Shown here piece after piece: positions 18,079 through 25,899 of a stretch of DNA of 64,000 nucleotides. Origin of the DNA: Niallia sp052318935 (GTDB lineage Bacteria; Bacillota; Bacilli; Bacillales; Cytobacillaceae). Both the position numbers and the translations under genes were made by a program. The stretch is taken from assembly GCA_052318935.1 (NCBI GenBank), contig JBQRKO010000004.1. One strand, 5' to 3'. Each line of letters begins with the position of its first letter. Within the stretch, counting starts at the first letter, position 1. The notes under the pieces are model-generated. The model was given only the letters and a program-made list of their open reading frames with translations. It did no database searches and was not told the DNA's origin.

Positions 18079-18834
18079 TTATCTCTGTTGATTTTCATAA
18101 TATGCTTCATCCGCATATTTCTTGTCCGTTCCTTTAAGGTAGGCTAATATCATTTGCGGACGTTTAAGTAAAGCCCAGTCTCCATATTTATCAAACCTTC
18201 TGCATGAAGTGATCATTCCGTTTTTAATTGTACCGTATTTTTTTCCGTTTTTCTTTCCCCACTCTTTTAAACGTTTTGCAAAGTCAGCATCTTCCGCCAT
18301 CAGCATCTTTTCATTAAATCCTTTGATTGACTGAAAATCTTTTTTGTAGCACCAAAAGATCCCTACAGATATCGCTCCATACTTAAAGAGTAATGGGACT
18401 ATTAGTAATAGAACAGACACTATTATACCTATGGACATTCTTTCAAATTTCCCGGTAACCCCACCGCCTATGTATTTCTCCGTTGTTAAGTACTTTTCAA
18501 CATCGGACAACATATTCTCTGTCATTAAATTATCTGCATCTATCGTAACGATTATGTCACCTCTTGCTAACTCAGCACCAGTATTTCTAATTAGGTTTTT
18601 GTCAGTATTCTTTAAAGTGATACAATTGTATGATTTTGCGATTTCCTCTGTTCTATCCGTACAACGATTTAACACAACAATGACTTCAACCTGATTTTTA
18701 TATGATTTTGACGCTGCGGCAATCGAGTTTAGGCATCTTTCAATGTACTTTTCTTCATTATGGGCAGGTATAATAATGGAAAACTTAATATTTTCTTTCA
18801 TCTTATCTTCTAAAAAGTGGTACCTTTCATTCAT
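18079..18834 (-). CDS. Family 2 glycosyltransferase
   Basis: A 251-residue GT-A fold enzyme. The start KFSIIIPAHNEEKYIERCLNSI, the nucleotide-binding VVLNRCTDRTEEIAK, and the DxD-type motif TIDADNLM near residue 105 are clear; a hydrophobic segment near 143-175 suggests membrane association, and LMAEDADFAKRLKEWG is the acceptor-side ED motif. Sugar and acceptor are unknown. AAGGGAGAG lies before the ATG at 18834, which is preferred to the upstream in-frame ATG at 18864. Isolated, not in a polysaccharide operon. Confidence 0.8.
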   Translation of the reverse strand: MNERYHFLEDKMKENIKFSIIIPAHNEEKYIERCLNSIAAASKSYKNQVEVIVVLNRCTDRTEEIAKSYNCITLKNTDKNLIRNTGAELARGDIIVTIDADNLMTENMLSDVEKYLTTEKYIGGGVTGKFERMSIGIIVSVLLLIVPLLFKYGAISVGIFWCYKKDFQSIKGFNEKMLMAEDADFAKRLKEWGKKNGKKYGTIKNGMITSCRRFDKYGDWALLKRPQMILAYLKGTDKKYADEAYYENQQR

Positions 18835-19213
18835 ACAATTTCTCTCCCTTAATGCTTTGTTCAATAAAAACCAATGTCATTTAAAATAATAATTGAGGTT
18901 AAAGGATCAGATAATGAAGACAATTTTTTCTCTTTGGTGCTGAACCATATTCTAGATGCAACACTTCGAGTAAAAATCATTCCGAAAAATAAATTAGCGA
19001 ACAAATTCGTCGGTGAAATCCAATCATATCAATTTTATCAATTTATCCAACTTATAAAATCACTCCTCTCACTAACTATTTTACCACTTTCATCCAGTTA
19101 AAGGGTGGGGGCTGGTTGAACAATTTTGATCAAACTTTATTTAGAAGATGCAGTAATGGTCGACATGTTTCCTGAATGAATTTGACAAATAATTACTATT
19201 ATCACATAATAAG
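18835..19213. other. Intergenic region between glycosyltransferase and ArsR gene
   Basis: No supported gene. Open frames exist on both strands but lack ribosome binding sites and recognisable content. The right end leads into the ArsR operator. Confidence 0.4.
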
Positions 19214-19235
19214 TATGTTTAAAAGTTTAAACATA
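19214..19235. promoter_or_regulatory. Perfect palindrome, probable ArsR-family operator 1
   Basis: Arms TATGTTTAAA and TTTAAACATA separated by two bases, directly against the ribosome binding site of the ArsR-type gene. The core GTTTAAA-N2-TTTAAAC recurs 357 bases later in front of the exporter gene in the opposite reading. ArsR-family repressors bind such 12-2-12-like repeats; autoregulation is inferred. Confidence 0.75.
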
Positions 19236-19249
19236 TAAGGATGAAGAGT

Positions 19250-19570
19250 ATGGAAAACTATGAATGTAATAACAAAGAACGAGTTTTAGAAAAATTTAAA
19301 TTAACAACTCCTATATTCCAAGCTTTAGGAGATGTTAATCGTCAACAAATTATTATGCTTTTACTTGAGCAAGATAGTCTGAATGTTAATCAAATAACGG
19401 AGAGAATGAAGCTTTCAAGGCCAGCAGTTTCTCATCATTTGAAAATATTGAGGCAAGCAAGTTTGATTGCTTTTAACAGGAATGGAAATGAAAAATTTTA
19501 TTCATTGAGTTCTAAAGAGTTTCTAAAACAAATCAAAGAACTGATTCAAACAATTGAACAAAGCTATTGA
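19250..19570 (+). CDS. ArsR family transcriptional repressor
   Basis: A 106-residue winged-helix repressor. IFQALGDVNRQQIIMLLLEQ starts the ArsR fold; the recognition part is LNVNQITERMKLSRPAVSHHLKILRQASLI, and GNEKFYSLS is the wing. The ELCVCDL metal site is absent, so it probably does not sense arsenite or cadmium in the classic way. AAGGA at 19236-19240 fits the ATG at 19250 better than the ATG at 19241. It lies just ahead of a DMT exporter gene and both have the same operator. Confidence 0.85.
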   Translation: MENYECNNKERVLEKFKLTTPIFQALGDVNRQQIIMLLLEQDSLNVNQITERMKLSRPAVSHHLKILRQASLIAFNRNGNEKFYSLSSKEFLKQIKELIQTIEQSY

Positions 19571-19591
19571 TTTGTTCTTTTTAAAATCAAG

Positions 19592-19607
19592 GTTTAAACT
19601 TTTAAAC
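19592..19607. promoter_or_regulatory. Probable ArsR-family operator 2, before the exporter gene
   Basis: GTTTAAA and TTTAAAC arms with two bases between, extended by CATA as in operator 1. It sits 22 bases after the arsR stop and 37 before the exporter start, so the exporter can be controlled separately from the repressor gene. Confidence 0.7.
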
Positions 19608-19644
19608 ATATGAACATTATTTAAAAAATTGGAAGGATGAAAAA

Positions 19645-20577
19645 ATGGAGAATAAGAATCAATCGAAGAGTATTTATTTTTTAATGCTGCTTGTTCCTTT
19701 GTTTTGGGGAGGGGCGTTTGCAACGGCAAAGCATGTTATCACGGAAATTCCATCGCTTATTGCTGCAACACTTCGTTTTGGTATAACAGGGATTATACTA
19801 GTGATAATCGTGACATTTCAGAAAGAATGGCATTGGAAAGAGATCAGAAAACGCTGGAAAGGTTTATTATTTATTGGCCTCATTGGGGTTTTCGGCTACA
19901 ATGCTCTCTTTTTTACGGCATTGAAATATACTTCTGCAACAAACGGTGCATTAATTATAGCTGCTATGCCTGTATTCACCATGTTAGGTTCTGTCTTGTT
20001 TTGCAAAGAAAATTGGAGCAATAAATCTGGTATGGGTTTAGCTTTATCACTGATAGGGGTCATTATTGTCATTATTAAGGGTTCACTTTCCGCTTTATTC
20101 TCTCTCTCATTTAACTTAGGAGACTTGCTTTTTGTTGCAGCTCTTTTATGTGGAGTTATTTACGGACTAACAGGTAAATCTATTGTTCAAGGAGCACCGG
20201 CAATGTTATCAAATACCATTATGATGTTATCAGGATCCATTTTTCTGGCGGTCAGTACTGTATTTGAAGGTGGCTGGGATAAAGTATCAAATATGTCGAT
20301 GCAGAGCTGGATTGAAATGGCCTACATGGTTGTATGTGGAACATTGATCGGTTATGTTATTTTTAACAAAGGTGTAGAATTATTAGGAGGCAGTAAAGCA
20401 AGCATGTATTTAAATTTAACTCCTATTGTAGCTACATTACTTGCAGTTATTGCATATGGTAGTTCCATTACTTTGATACAAATCGTGGGGATGGTAATGG
20501 TGCTGATAGGTGTCTATGTTGCTACTACCAAAACTAGTGATCGTAAAGCATCACTTGCACAGGTAAATGAAAAATGA
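19645..20577 (+). CDS. DMT-superfamily (EamA) transporter
   Basis: A 310-residue inner-membrane exporter with ten helices made of two EamA repeats (residues about 8-143 and 155-297). PLFWGGAFATAKHVI opens repeat 1 and GLTGKSIVQGAPAMLSNTIMM opens repeat 2; GGSKASMYLNLTPIVATLLAVI near 250 is a typical EamA segment. Substrates of the family include amino acids and metabolites. Preceded by the ArsR-type repressor and a shared operator, it forms a small inducible efflux unit. GGAAGGATG lies before the ATG. Confidence 0.85.
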   Translation: MENKNQSKSIYFLMLLVPLFWGGAFATAKHVITEIPSLIAATLRFGITGIILVIIVTFQKEWHWKEIRKRWKGLLFIGLIGVFGYNALFFTALKYTSATNGALIIAAMPVFTMLGSVLFCKENWSNKSGMGLALSLIGVIIVIIKGSLSALFSLSFNLGDLLFVAALLCGVIYGLTGKSIVQGAPAMLSNTIMMLSGSIFLAVSTVFEGGWDKVSNMSMQSWIEMAYMVVCGTLIGYVIFNKGVELLGGSKASMYLNLTPIVATLLAVIAYGSSITLIQIVGMVMVLIGVYVATTKTSDRKASLAQVNEK

Positions 20578-20623
20578 ATAACTTCGAAAAAGAAAACATC
20601 GAGGAAAGGAAGAGAATTAAAAA

Positions 20624-20670
20624 AAAGAGAGCAGCTCATTGGTCGCGCTAGCAACCAAAGTGCTCTCTTT
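20624..20670. terminator. Intrinsic terminator after the DMT exporter
   Basis: AAAGAGAGCA/TGCTCTCTTT with an inner TTGGT/ACCAA stem, A run on the left and TTTAAGTT on the right; it can act on both strands. Confidence 0.75.
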
Positions 20671-21188
20671 AAGTTATAAAAAATCTAAGCACCTCCCATA
20701 AATATGAACCGTTTCATCTTCCTTCGATTCCAGGTTCAACATATGAAATGGGATCTCCTACTTTAAATGTTGATTTAATAATGCGTCCATAAAATATTGC
20801 TTTCATCCTTCGACTATTAATTATTCTCTCAGACTAAGAAAAAATGGTATTGGACACATTTTCAGACTTATATTTGATTGTCTAATAAATGAACTGATTC
20901 GTCAATTTCATTCCTCGTACCAATGATTGATAAGTATTTCACAAAAAAAAGTGTATATTTTAGTAGAGTTTATTATTATTCCGTAGATGTTTGGCTAAAA
21001 TACTGGAGGAAGATGAAGAATATTTCTAATATTTTATTAAGATGGGATAAATAATTTTAGGAGGAAGCTTTTAAGTTAGATTGAAAAAAGTGGCGTCTGA
21101 TTCATTATTTCAATACCGACCTGAGATCGTATTAAAGGTATGTTTGCTTGAAATTCAGGCTATTAATCGTGTAATAGGAGGAAATAAA
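20671..21188. other. Intergenic region before amino acid permease
   Basis: No firm gene. On the minus strand 20714-20806 encodes a 30-residue peptide (MKAIFYGRIIKSTFKVGDPI and ten more) ending near the terminator. On the plus strand TAGGAGGAAGC at 21059-21068 looks like a ribosome binding site, yet no start codon follows at proper distance; the frame used by the permease is open from 21081 but the true start is 21189. Confidence 0.45.
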
Positions 21189-22565
21189 GTGGCAAATAAA
21201 GAATTGAAGAGGGGATTAGGAGCACGCCATATTCAGATGATTGCTTTAGGTGGTACAATTGGTGTTGGCTTATTTAAGGGTTCAGCCAGCACAATCGGGT
21301 GGACAGGTCCGTCTGTCTTGCTTGCTTATGTAATCTGCGGAATATTTATCTTTTTTATTATGCGTGCAATGGGAGAAATGTTGTACTTAGAGCCAACTAC
21401 AGGTTCATTTGCAACATTTGGCCATAAGTACATACATCCATTAGCAGGTTATATGACTGCGTGGAGCAACTGGTTCCAGTGGGTGATCGTTGGGATGTCT
21501 GAAATTATAGTCGTTGGGGAGTATATGAGGTATTGGTTCCCAGATCTGCCTGCATGGATACCAGGTTTCATCGCAATGGTGATTCTTGGTGCAGCCAACT
21601 TAATTTCCGTTAAATCATTTGGTGAATTTGAATTTTGGTTTGCGATGATTAAAATCGTTACCATTGTGTTGATGATTATTGCAGGGATTGGTCTTATTTT
21701 CTTCGGATTTGGCAACGATGGAGACCCGATCGGATTATCTAACCTTTGGGCACATGGCGGCTTCTTTACAGGTGGCTTGTCAGGATTTTTCTTTGCTCTA
21801 TCTCTTGTTATTGCAGCTTATCAAGGGGTTGAACTAATTGGAATTACAGCTGGAGAAGCGAAAAATCCACAAAAAACGATAACGAGCGCGATTCAAAGTA
21901 TTATTTGGCGTATTTTAATCTTCTATATTGGTGCTATTTTTGTTATTGTAACGGTTTATCCTTGGAATCAACTTGATTCGCTTGGAAGCCCGTTTGTTTC
22001 AACTTTTGCAAAAGTGGGGATAACAGCAGCTGCTGGTATTATTAACTTTGTTGTCATTACAGCAGCAATGTCTGGCTGTAATAGTGGCATTTTCAGTGCG
22101 GGGCGTATGCTTTATACATTGGGAGTAAATGGACAAGCTCCAAAATTCTTTATGAAAATCTCTCGTAATGGTGTACCATTATTCGGTACGATTGCTGTAC
22201 TTATCGGTTTAGCAATTGGTGTTGTTTTAAATTATATTGCACCGCCAAAGATATTTGTGTACGTGTACAGTGCAAGTGTGCTTCCAGGTATGATACCATG
22301 GTTTATCATTCTTATTAGTCAAATTCGATTTAGAAAAGCAAAAGGAGCTGAAATGGCAAAACATCCATTCAAAATGCCTTTTGCCCCTTTTACCAACTAT
22401 TTGACGATTGCCTTCTTAATGATGGTATTAGTCGGTATGTGGTTTAATAATGATACACGTTTATCACTGATTGTTGGGATTATTTTCTTATGTCTTGTTA
22501 TTATTAGTTATTACTTATTTGGTATCGGCAGGCGTGTGCCAATAGATCAAACAGATGAGAAGTGA
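21189..22565 (+). CDS. Amino acid permease (APC family, YbxG/AapA-like)
   Basis: A 458-residue transporter with 12 helices. The start KELKRGLGARHIQMIALGGTIGVGLFKGSA is the amino acid transporter signature, with ALSLVIAAYQGVELIGITAGEAKNP at helix 6 and SAGRMLYTLGVNGQAPK near helix 8. It takes up neutral or similar amino acids with protons. The frame is open upstream, but TAGGAGGA at 21176-21183 and the family start select the GTG at 21189. A strong terminator follows. Confidence 0.85.
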   Translation: MANKELKRGLGARHIQMIALGGTIGVGLFKGSASTIGWTGPSVLLAYVICGIFIFFIMRAMGEMLYLEPTTGSFATFGHKYIHPLAGYMTAWSNWFQWVIVGMSEIIVVGEYMRYWFPDLPAWIPGFIAMVILGAANLISVKSFGEFEFWFAMIKIVTIVLMIIAGIGLIFFGFGNDGDPIGLSNLWAHGGFFTGGLSGFFFALSLVIAAYQGVELIGITAGEAKNPQKTITSAIQSIIWRILIFYIGAIFVIVTVYPWNQLDSLGSPFVSTFAKVGITAAAGIINFVVITAAMSGCNSGIFSAGRMLYTLGVNGQAPKFFMKISRNGVPLFGTIAVLIGLAIGVVLNYIAPPKIFVYVYSASVLPGMIPWFIILISQIRFRKAKGAEMAKHPFKMPFAPFTNYLTIAFLMMVLVGMWFNNDTRLSLIVGIIFLCLVIISYYLFGIGRRVPIDQTDEK

Positions 22566-22631
22566 CAAAACGATAGTTTAGTTTGTTTGATTAATCATAA
22601 TGTATGTAAAAGGCTATCAAGATGAATATAA

Positions 22632-22680
22632 AAAGAGGCTCTCTAAAAGTATAGAGTGCCTCTTTATAATAGGCTTTATT
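22632..22680 (+). terminator. Intrinsic terminator after amino acid permease
   Basis: AAAGAGGC(T)CTCT / AGAG(T)GCCTCTTT stem-loop with following TATAATA. Confidence 0.75.
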
Positions 22681-22868
22681 CGTATAACTCGCAGACGGAA
22701 TACACTTCGCTTTCCGTGGGCGAGCGTCGAGCCTCCTCGTCGCATACGCTCCTGTGGGGTCTCGTCTTTCTCGCATTCCCACAGGAGTCTACGTGTATTC
22801 CGTCTGCTGAGACTTCTTCTCCCATTTTTCATGTTAAAAACAACAAACTTTGAGAAAACAGCCTTATA
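22670..22868. repeat. Interspersed hairpin repeat, copy B
   Basis: Outer perfect 15-bp arms GCAGACGGAATACAC (22691-22705) and its complement (22793-22807); inner 10-bp arms CTCCTGTGGG (22749-22758) and CCCACAGGAG (22778-22787). Beyond them is an imperfect terminal repeat: AGGCTTTATTCG on the left and AACAACAAACTTTGAG-AAAACAGCCTT on the right. Copy C at 47834 has the same plan with compensated arm changes. Open frames across it on both strands are artefacts of its symmetry. Confidence 0.85.
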
Positions 22869-22925
22869 ATAAGTAAAATAAAATGCGCTTGCTTCAACAC
22901 CAAACAATATATACTTATATTTACG

Positions 22926-22957
22926 ATAAAGCGCCCTTATTCTCAAGGGCGCTCGTT
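22926..22957 (-). terminator. Intrinsic terminator of the lipoprotein gene
   Basis: AGCGCCCTT/AAGGGCGCT stem with a six-base loop just past the stop of the minus-strand lipoprotein gene, followed by TTTAT. Confidence 0.75.
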
Positions 22958-22960
22958 CAT

Positions 22961-23725
22961 TTAAATTTTTATATCAAGTTTCGCCTGTTTCTTAAGCTCG
23001 TCCACTTTTTTTACAAGTTTTTCTTGTTTCTTTTGCTGCTCCAGCTGCTGCTTAATTTGAGGTTTTATTTCCTCTAACTTCGGAGGTTTTTGTTCTGTAT
23101 TGCTTCCTTGCTGGGAAATTTGATTATAGTACTCTTGAATTTCTTTGTCTGTCACTTTATCTACTTGAACTTCTTTATCAACGTAAGCTGTGAATTTAAT
23201 ACCCTCAGCAATTTGTGATTTAAGTTCCTTTATATCTAAACCTGCTTGTTTTAACGCTTCGTTAAATTCCTTTTCACTTTTATAGGGTTTCTTGCTTTCG
23301 TCAAATTGTTTGTTAATTTCGTCTTCTGATGCTTTATAGCCTTTTTTATCAGCATCTTGGATAAGAAGTGTTTGTCCTACTAAACTGTCAATAGTTTGTT
23401 CTTTAATTTGCTTTGCTGCTTCTTTTGATGTTGGGTCTTGTCCCATTTGTTGAAGCTGCATTTGTGTTGATGATAATACGCTATTATAGTCACTGCCCAA
23501 AAGCTTCTTGTCATTCACAATAGCAACAGTTTTGTTTTCGTCTATTTTTTGCTTGTTGAGTTTCTTTTGCATTTCTTCCATTTGTTTTGCTTGATCCTGC
23601 ATCTCTTTTTGAGAGGTTTTTGTCTCTTTGTTCTCTTTTGTTTTATCGCCTTCGCTATTTGATGAACATGCAGTTAACATAAAAGACAGCAGTCCTATAA
23701 ATAATAGAAATATCAACTTTTTCAT
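22961..23725 (-). CDS. SurA/PrsA-like foldase lipoprotein without PPIase domain
   Basis: A 254-residue lipoprotein. The signal ends in the lipobox LTAC near residue 20, so it sits on the outer face of the membrane. A Lys/Glu-rich linker (20-60) precedes a SurA N-terminal type domain (VAIVNDKKLLGSDYNSVLSS ... SLVGQTLLIQDADKKGYKASEDEI), and a Gln/Lys-rich helix ends it. The parvulin PPIase domain of PrsA is missing and the length (PrsA is about 290) agrees. A chaperone role for secreted proteins is inferred. AAGGGAG precedes the ATG at 23725; an upstream in-frame start adds 18 unlikely residues. Confidence 0.75.
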   Translation of the reverse strand: MKKLIFLLFIGLLSFMLTACSSNSEGDKTKENKETKTSQKEMQDQAKQMEEMQKKLNKQKIDENKTVAIVNDKKLLGSDYNSVLSSTQMQLQQMGQDPTSKEAAKQIKEQTIDSLVGQTLLIQDADKKGYKASEDEINKQFDESKKPYKSEKEFNEALKQAGLDIKELKSQIAEGIKFTAYVDKEVQVDKVTDKEIQEYYNQISQQGSNTEQKPPKLEEIKPQIKQQLEQQKKQEKLVKKVDELKKQAKLDIKI

Positions 23726-24024
23726 GATTTTTCTCCCTTCGTAGCCAAGAAGTATAATTTCCTGTTGTAAGAAAATCATCTATTGTGCATTGTATAGGAT
23801 AATAACATAAAAAGAAACTATTTCTGCTTATTTTCCAAATCTGTAAAAGGATTGAAAGGTTTTTGTAAAACTAATGGCGAGTTGTTTACGAAATGTTAAA
23901 GGTATTCTGATTATCGTTAAAAAGTAATAGGGTTGCCTGCGAATCACTGCTTGCAGACAACATTTTGAAAGGAGAATCTCCCCCCTTTTTTTCTCGACTT
24001 ACCGATAAAAAGGGGAATCCGATC
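23726..24024. other. Intergenic region upstream of lipoprotein gene
   Basis: About 300 bases without a gene. It holds the lipoprotein promoter region and two hairpins: GTTGCCTGC/GCAGACAAC near 23931-23972 and CCCCTTTTT/AAAAAGGGG near 23983-24013 next to the SDR stop. Neither has a convincing T run. Confidence 0.4.
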
Positions 24025-24765
24025 TTAAAGTGTTTGTCCATTATCAACTATAAATACTTGTCCAGTGATAGATTCTTGAGTTATTTGAAAAAGAATTGTC
24101 TCTGCAATATCATCAGGAGTGGAAATTCTTTTAAGCGGTAAGTTGCCGGCAAGCTGATACATTTTTTCTTTGTTGCCAGCCCACCATCTTGTATCAACGG
24201 CTCCGGGGGCGATACAATTCACTCTAATGTCAGGAGCTAATGCAATCGCTAATGATTGCGTCATTGTGTGGATAGCAGATTTAGTTGCTGCATATGGTAT
24301 GGATGAGCCAATTCCATTTATACCTGCCACACTTCCAATATTTATAATAACTCCTGATTTTTTCTTTTTCATATAAGGAGCAACAGCTTTTACACAATGA
24401 AACATTCCTTTTACATTTACGTTGAAAAGGGAATCCCATACTTCATCTGTTGCGGAGTCTAAGTCATCCATTGCTATTTGAGCAGTAATGCTTGCGTTAT
24501 TCACTAAACCATCTATCGTACCAAATGTGGCGACAGTTTGAGATACCATCTCATGTATTTCTTGTTCAATTGCTACATCTGCTTTAAAAGCAAATGCTGT
24601 ACCACCTCGTTTTGTTATTTCATGGACAACTTCTGCCGCTTCCTTTTCTGAGCGGCTATAATTAACTACAACCTTTGCTCCCGCATGTGATAATTTTAAT
24701 GCTGTTGCCTTTCCAACACCAGTGCCCCCGCCAGTAATGATGAATACTTTATCTCGTAATTCCAT
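24025..24765 (-). CDS. Short-chain dehydrogenase/reductase
   Basis: A 246-residue classical SDR. The cofactor loop is ITGGGTGVGKA near residue 10; NYSRS after beta-2 suggests NADP preference; NNAS near 88, serine in INIGSVAG and the catalytic YAATK near 158 complete the active site. CIAPGAVDT and ITGQVFIVDNGQTL are usual C-terminal elements. It could be a FabG-like ketoreductase or sugar/alcohol dehydrogenase. It is divergent from a LysR-type regulator, which likely controls it. Confidence 0.85.
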   Translation of the reverse strand: MELRDKVFIITGGGTGVGKATALKLSHAGAKVVVNYSRSEKEAAEVVHEITKRGGTAFAFKADVAIEQEIHEMVSQTVATFGTIDGLVNNASITAQIAMDDLDSATDEVWDSLFNVNVKGMFHCVKAVAPYMKKKKSGVIINIGSVAGINGIGSSIPYAATKSAIHTMTQSLAIALAPDIRVNCIAPGAVDTRWWAGNKEKMYQLAGNLPLKRISTPDDIAETILFQITQESITGQVFIVDNGQTL

Positions 24766-24849
24766 TCTACATCATCCTTTTTTGTTTGATTGAACATGAT
24801 TTATTATATATTCAACCAAGTGAACGGTATAATAGTAGATAATGAGATA

Positions 24850-24870
24850 GGTATCATTTTAAATGATACC
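24850..24870. promoter_or_regulatory. Perfect 10+1+10 palindrome, probable LysR-type operator
   Basis: Arms GGTATCATTT and AAATGATACC around one base, just before the ribosome binding site of the LysR-type gene in the divergent gap with the SDR gene. LysR regulators usually bind T-N11-A palindromes in such gaps and repress themselves. Confidence 0.65.
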
Positions 24871-24886
24871 AATGGAGGAATGTTTC

Positions 24887-25729
24887 ATGGAAAGTCATGA
24901 TTTACGAGTCTTTAAACAAGTTGCTGAAATGCAATCGATATCTCAAGCTGCTGAAAAATTAGGATATGTTCAACCTAATGTTAGTCAGAGAATTAAAAGT
25001 TTAGAAGAGGAGTTAGGCGTCCAATTATTTTCACGGAATAATAGGGGAGTAGCATTAACCGGTGAAGGAAGAAGTTTATTAGAGTACACAAATCAGATTT
25101 TATTTTTAATGGATGAAGCCAAATCAAAGATTAATCCTTCTAAGTGGAGAGAATCCCTACTAATTGGAGCACCCCAAACAATTTCTGCAGTTAAAATACC
25201 TCAGCTATTGTCTTCTTTTTTAACGAAAAATAAAAATATGGATGTAAAAGTAAGGACAATGGATAAGCAGAAGCTGCAAGAAATGCTTTATTATGGGGAA
25301 CTTGATGGTGTTTTTATCAATGGTACGTATAATAACTCCCAGTTTGTAAGCGTTTATAGTTATTATGAAAAAGTTATGCTCATTTCACCTCAGCAGACTC
25401 CGTTTAAAAAGAAACAGGATCAAACTTTGCTCGTTAATAGCGACCCTGATTGCATCTATAGAAAAATACTCTTAGAGTTTACAAACAAAACGAATGATAA
25501 AAGTACAAACATCATAGAATTGGATTCACTGGAGTCTATTTTACAAGCTGTTCATGATGGGCTTGGCATCAGTGTAATACCTGCAGATGTTGCAAATAGT
25601 CGAAAGAATATCCAAACCGTTCAATATAAAGAACTATCAGAAACGATCAAGATAGATTTTGTCATTAAACAAAGACAACATCAACCACAAAGTCTAACTA
25701 AATTTATTCGCTTTTTGCAGAATCTATAA
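24887..25729 (+). CDS. LysR family transcriptional regulator
   Basis: A 280-residue LTTR. The N-terminal helix-turn-helix (LRVFKQVAEMQSISQAAEKLGYVQPNVSQRIKSLEEELGVQLFSR) is canonical, followed by the linker helix and a co-inducer domain starting near residue 85 (ESLLIGAPQTISAVKIP). The effector is unknown. TGGAGGA selects the ATG at 24887 instead of the one at 24863. It is transcribed away from the SDR gene; a drug-type MFS pump follows 170 bases downstream and may belong to the regulon. Confidence 0.85.
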   Translation: MESHDLRVFKQVAEMQSISQAAEKLGYVQPNVSQRIKSLEEELGVQLFSRNNRGVALTGEGRSLLEYTNQILFLMDEAKSKINPSKWRESLLIGAPQTISAVKIPQLLSSFLTKNKNMDVKVRTMDKQKLQEMLYYGELDGVFINGTYNNSQFVSVYSYYEKVMLISPQQTPFKKKQDQTLLVNSDPDCIYRKILLEFTNKTNDKSTNIIELDSLESILQAVHDGLGISVIPADVANSRKNIQTVQYKELSETIKIDFVIKQRQHQPQSLTKFIRFLQNL

Positions 25730-25899
25730 TGGAAATTAGTTGTGATTCAATACCCTGAATTGTTTGTTGAGCATGTTTCGATATTTCTAAGATAATGAGT
25801 TACAAGACAGAAGAATGGATAGGATGACTTATGTGGAGTATACTTACTGCAAAGTCATCTATTTTATTATTTTACTTAATTTAATAGACTGGAGGTACT

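Noticed and set aside
18874..19101. 75-codon plus-strand frame
   Set aside because: No ribosome binding site, low-complexity tail and no recognisable family.
20575..20652. 24-codon frame overlapping the DMT exporter stop (ATGA)
   Set aside because: Lysine/arginine-rich and runs into a terminator stem; probably chance.
22600..22946. Overlapping open frames on both strands
   Set aside because: They run across a palindromic GC-rich repeat, have no ribosome binding sites and no protein-like content.
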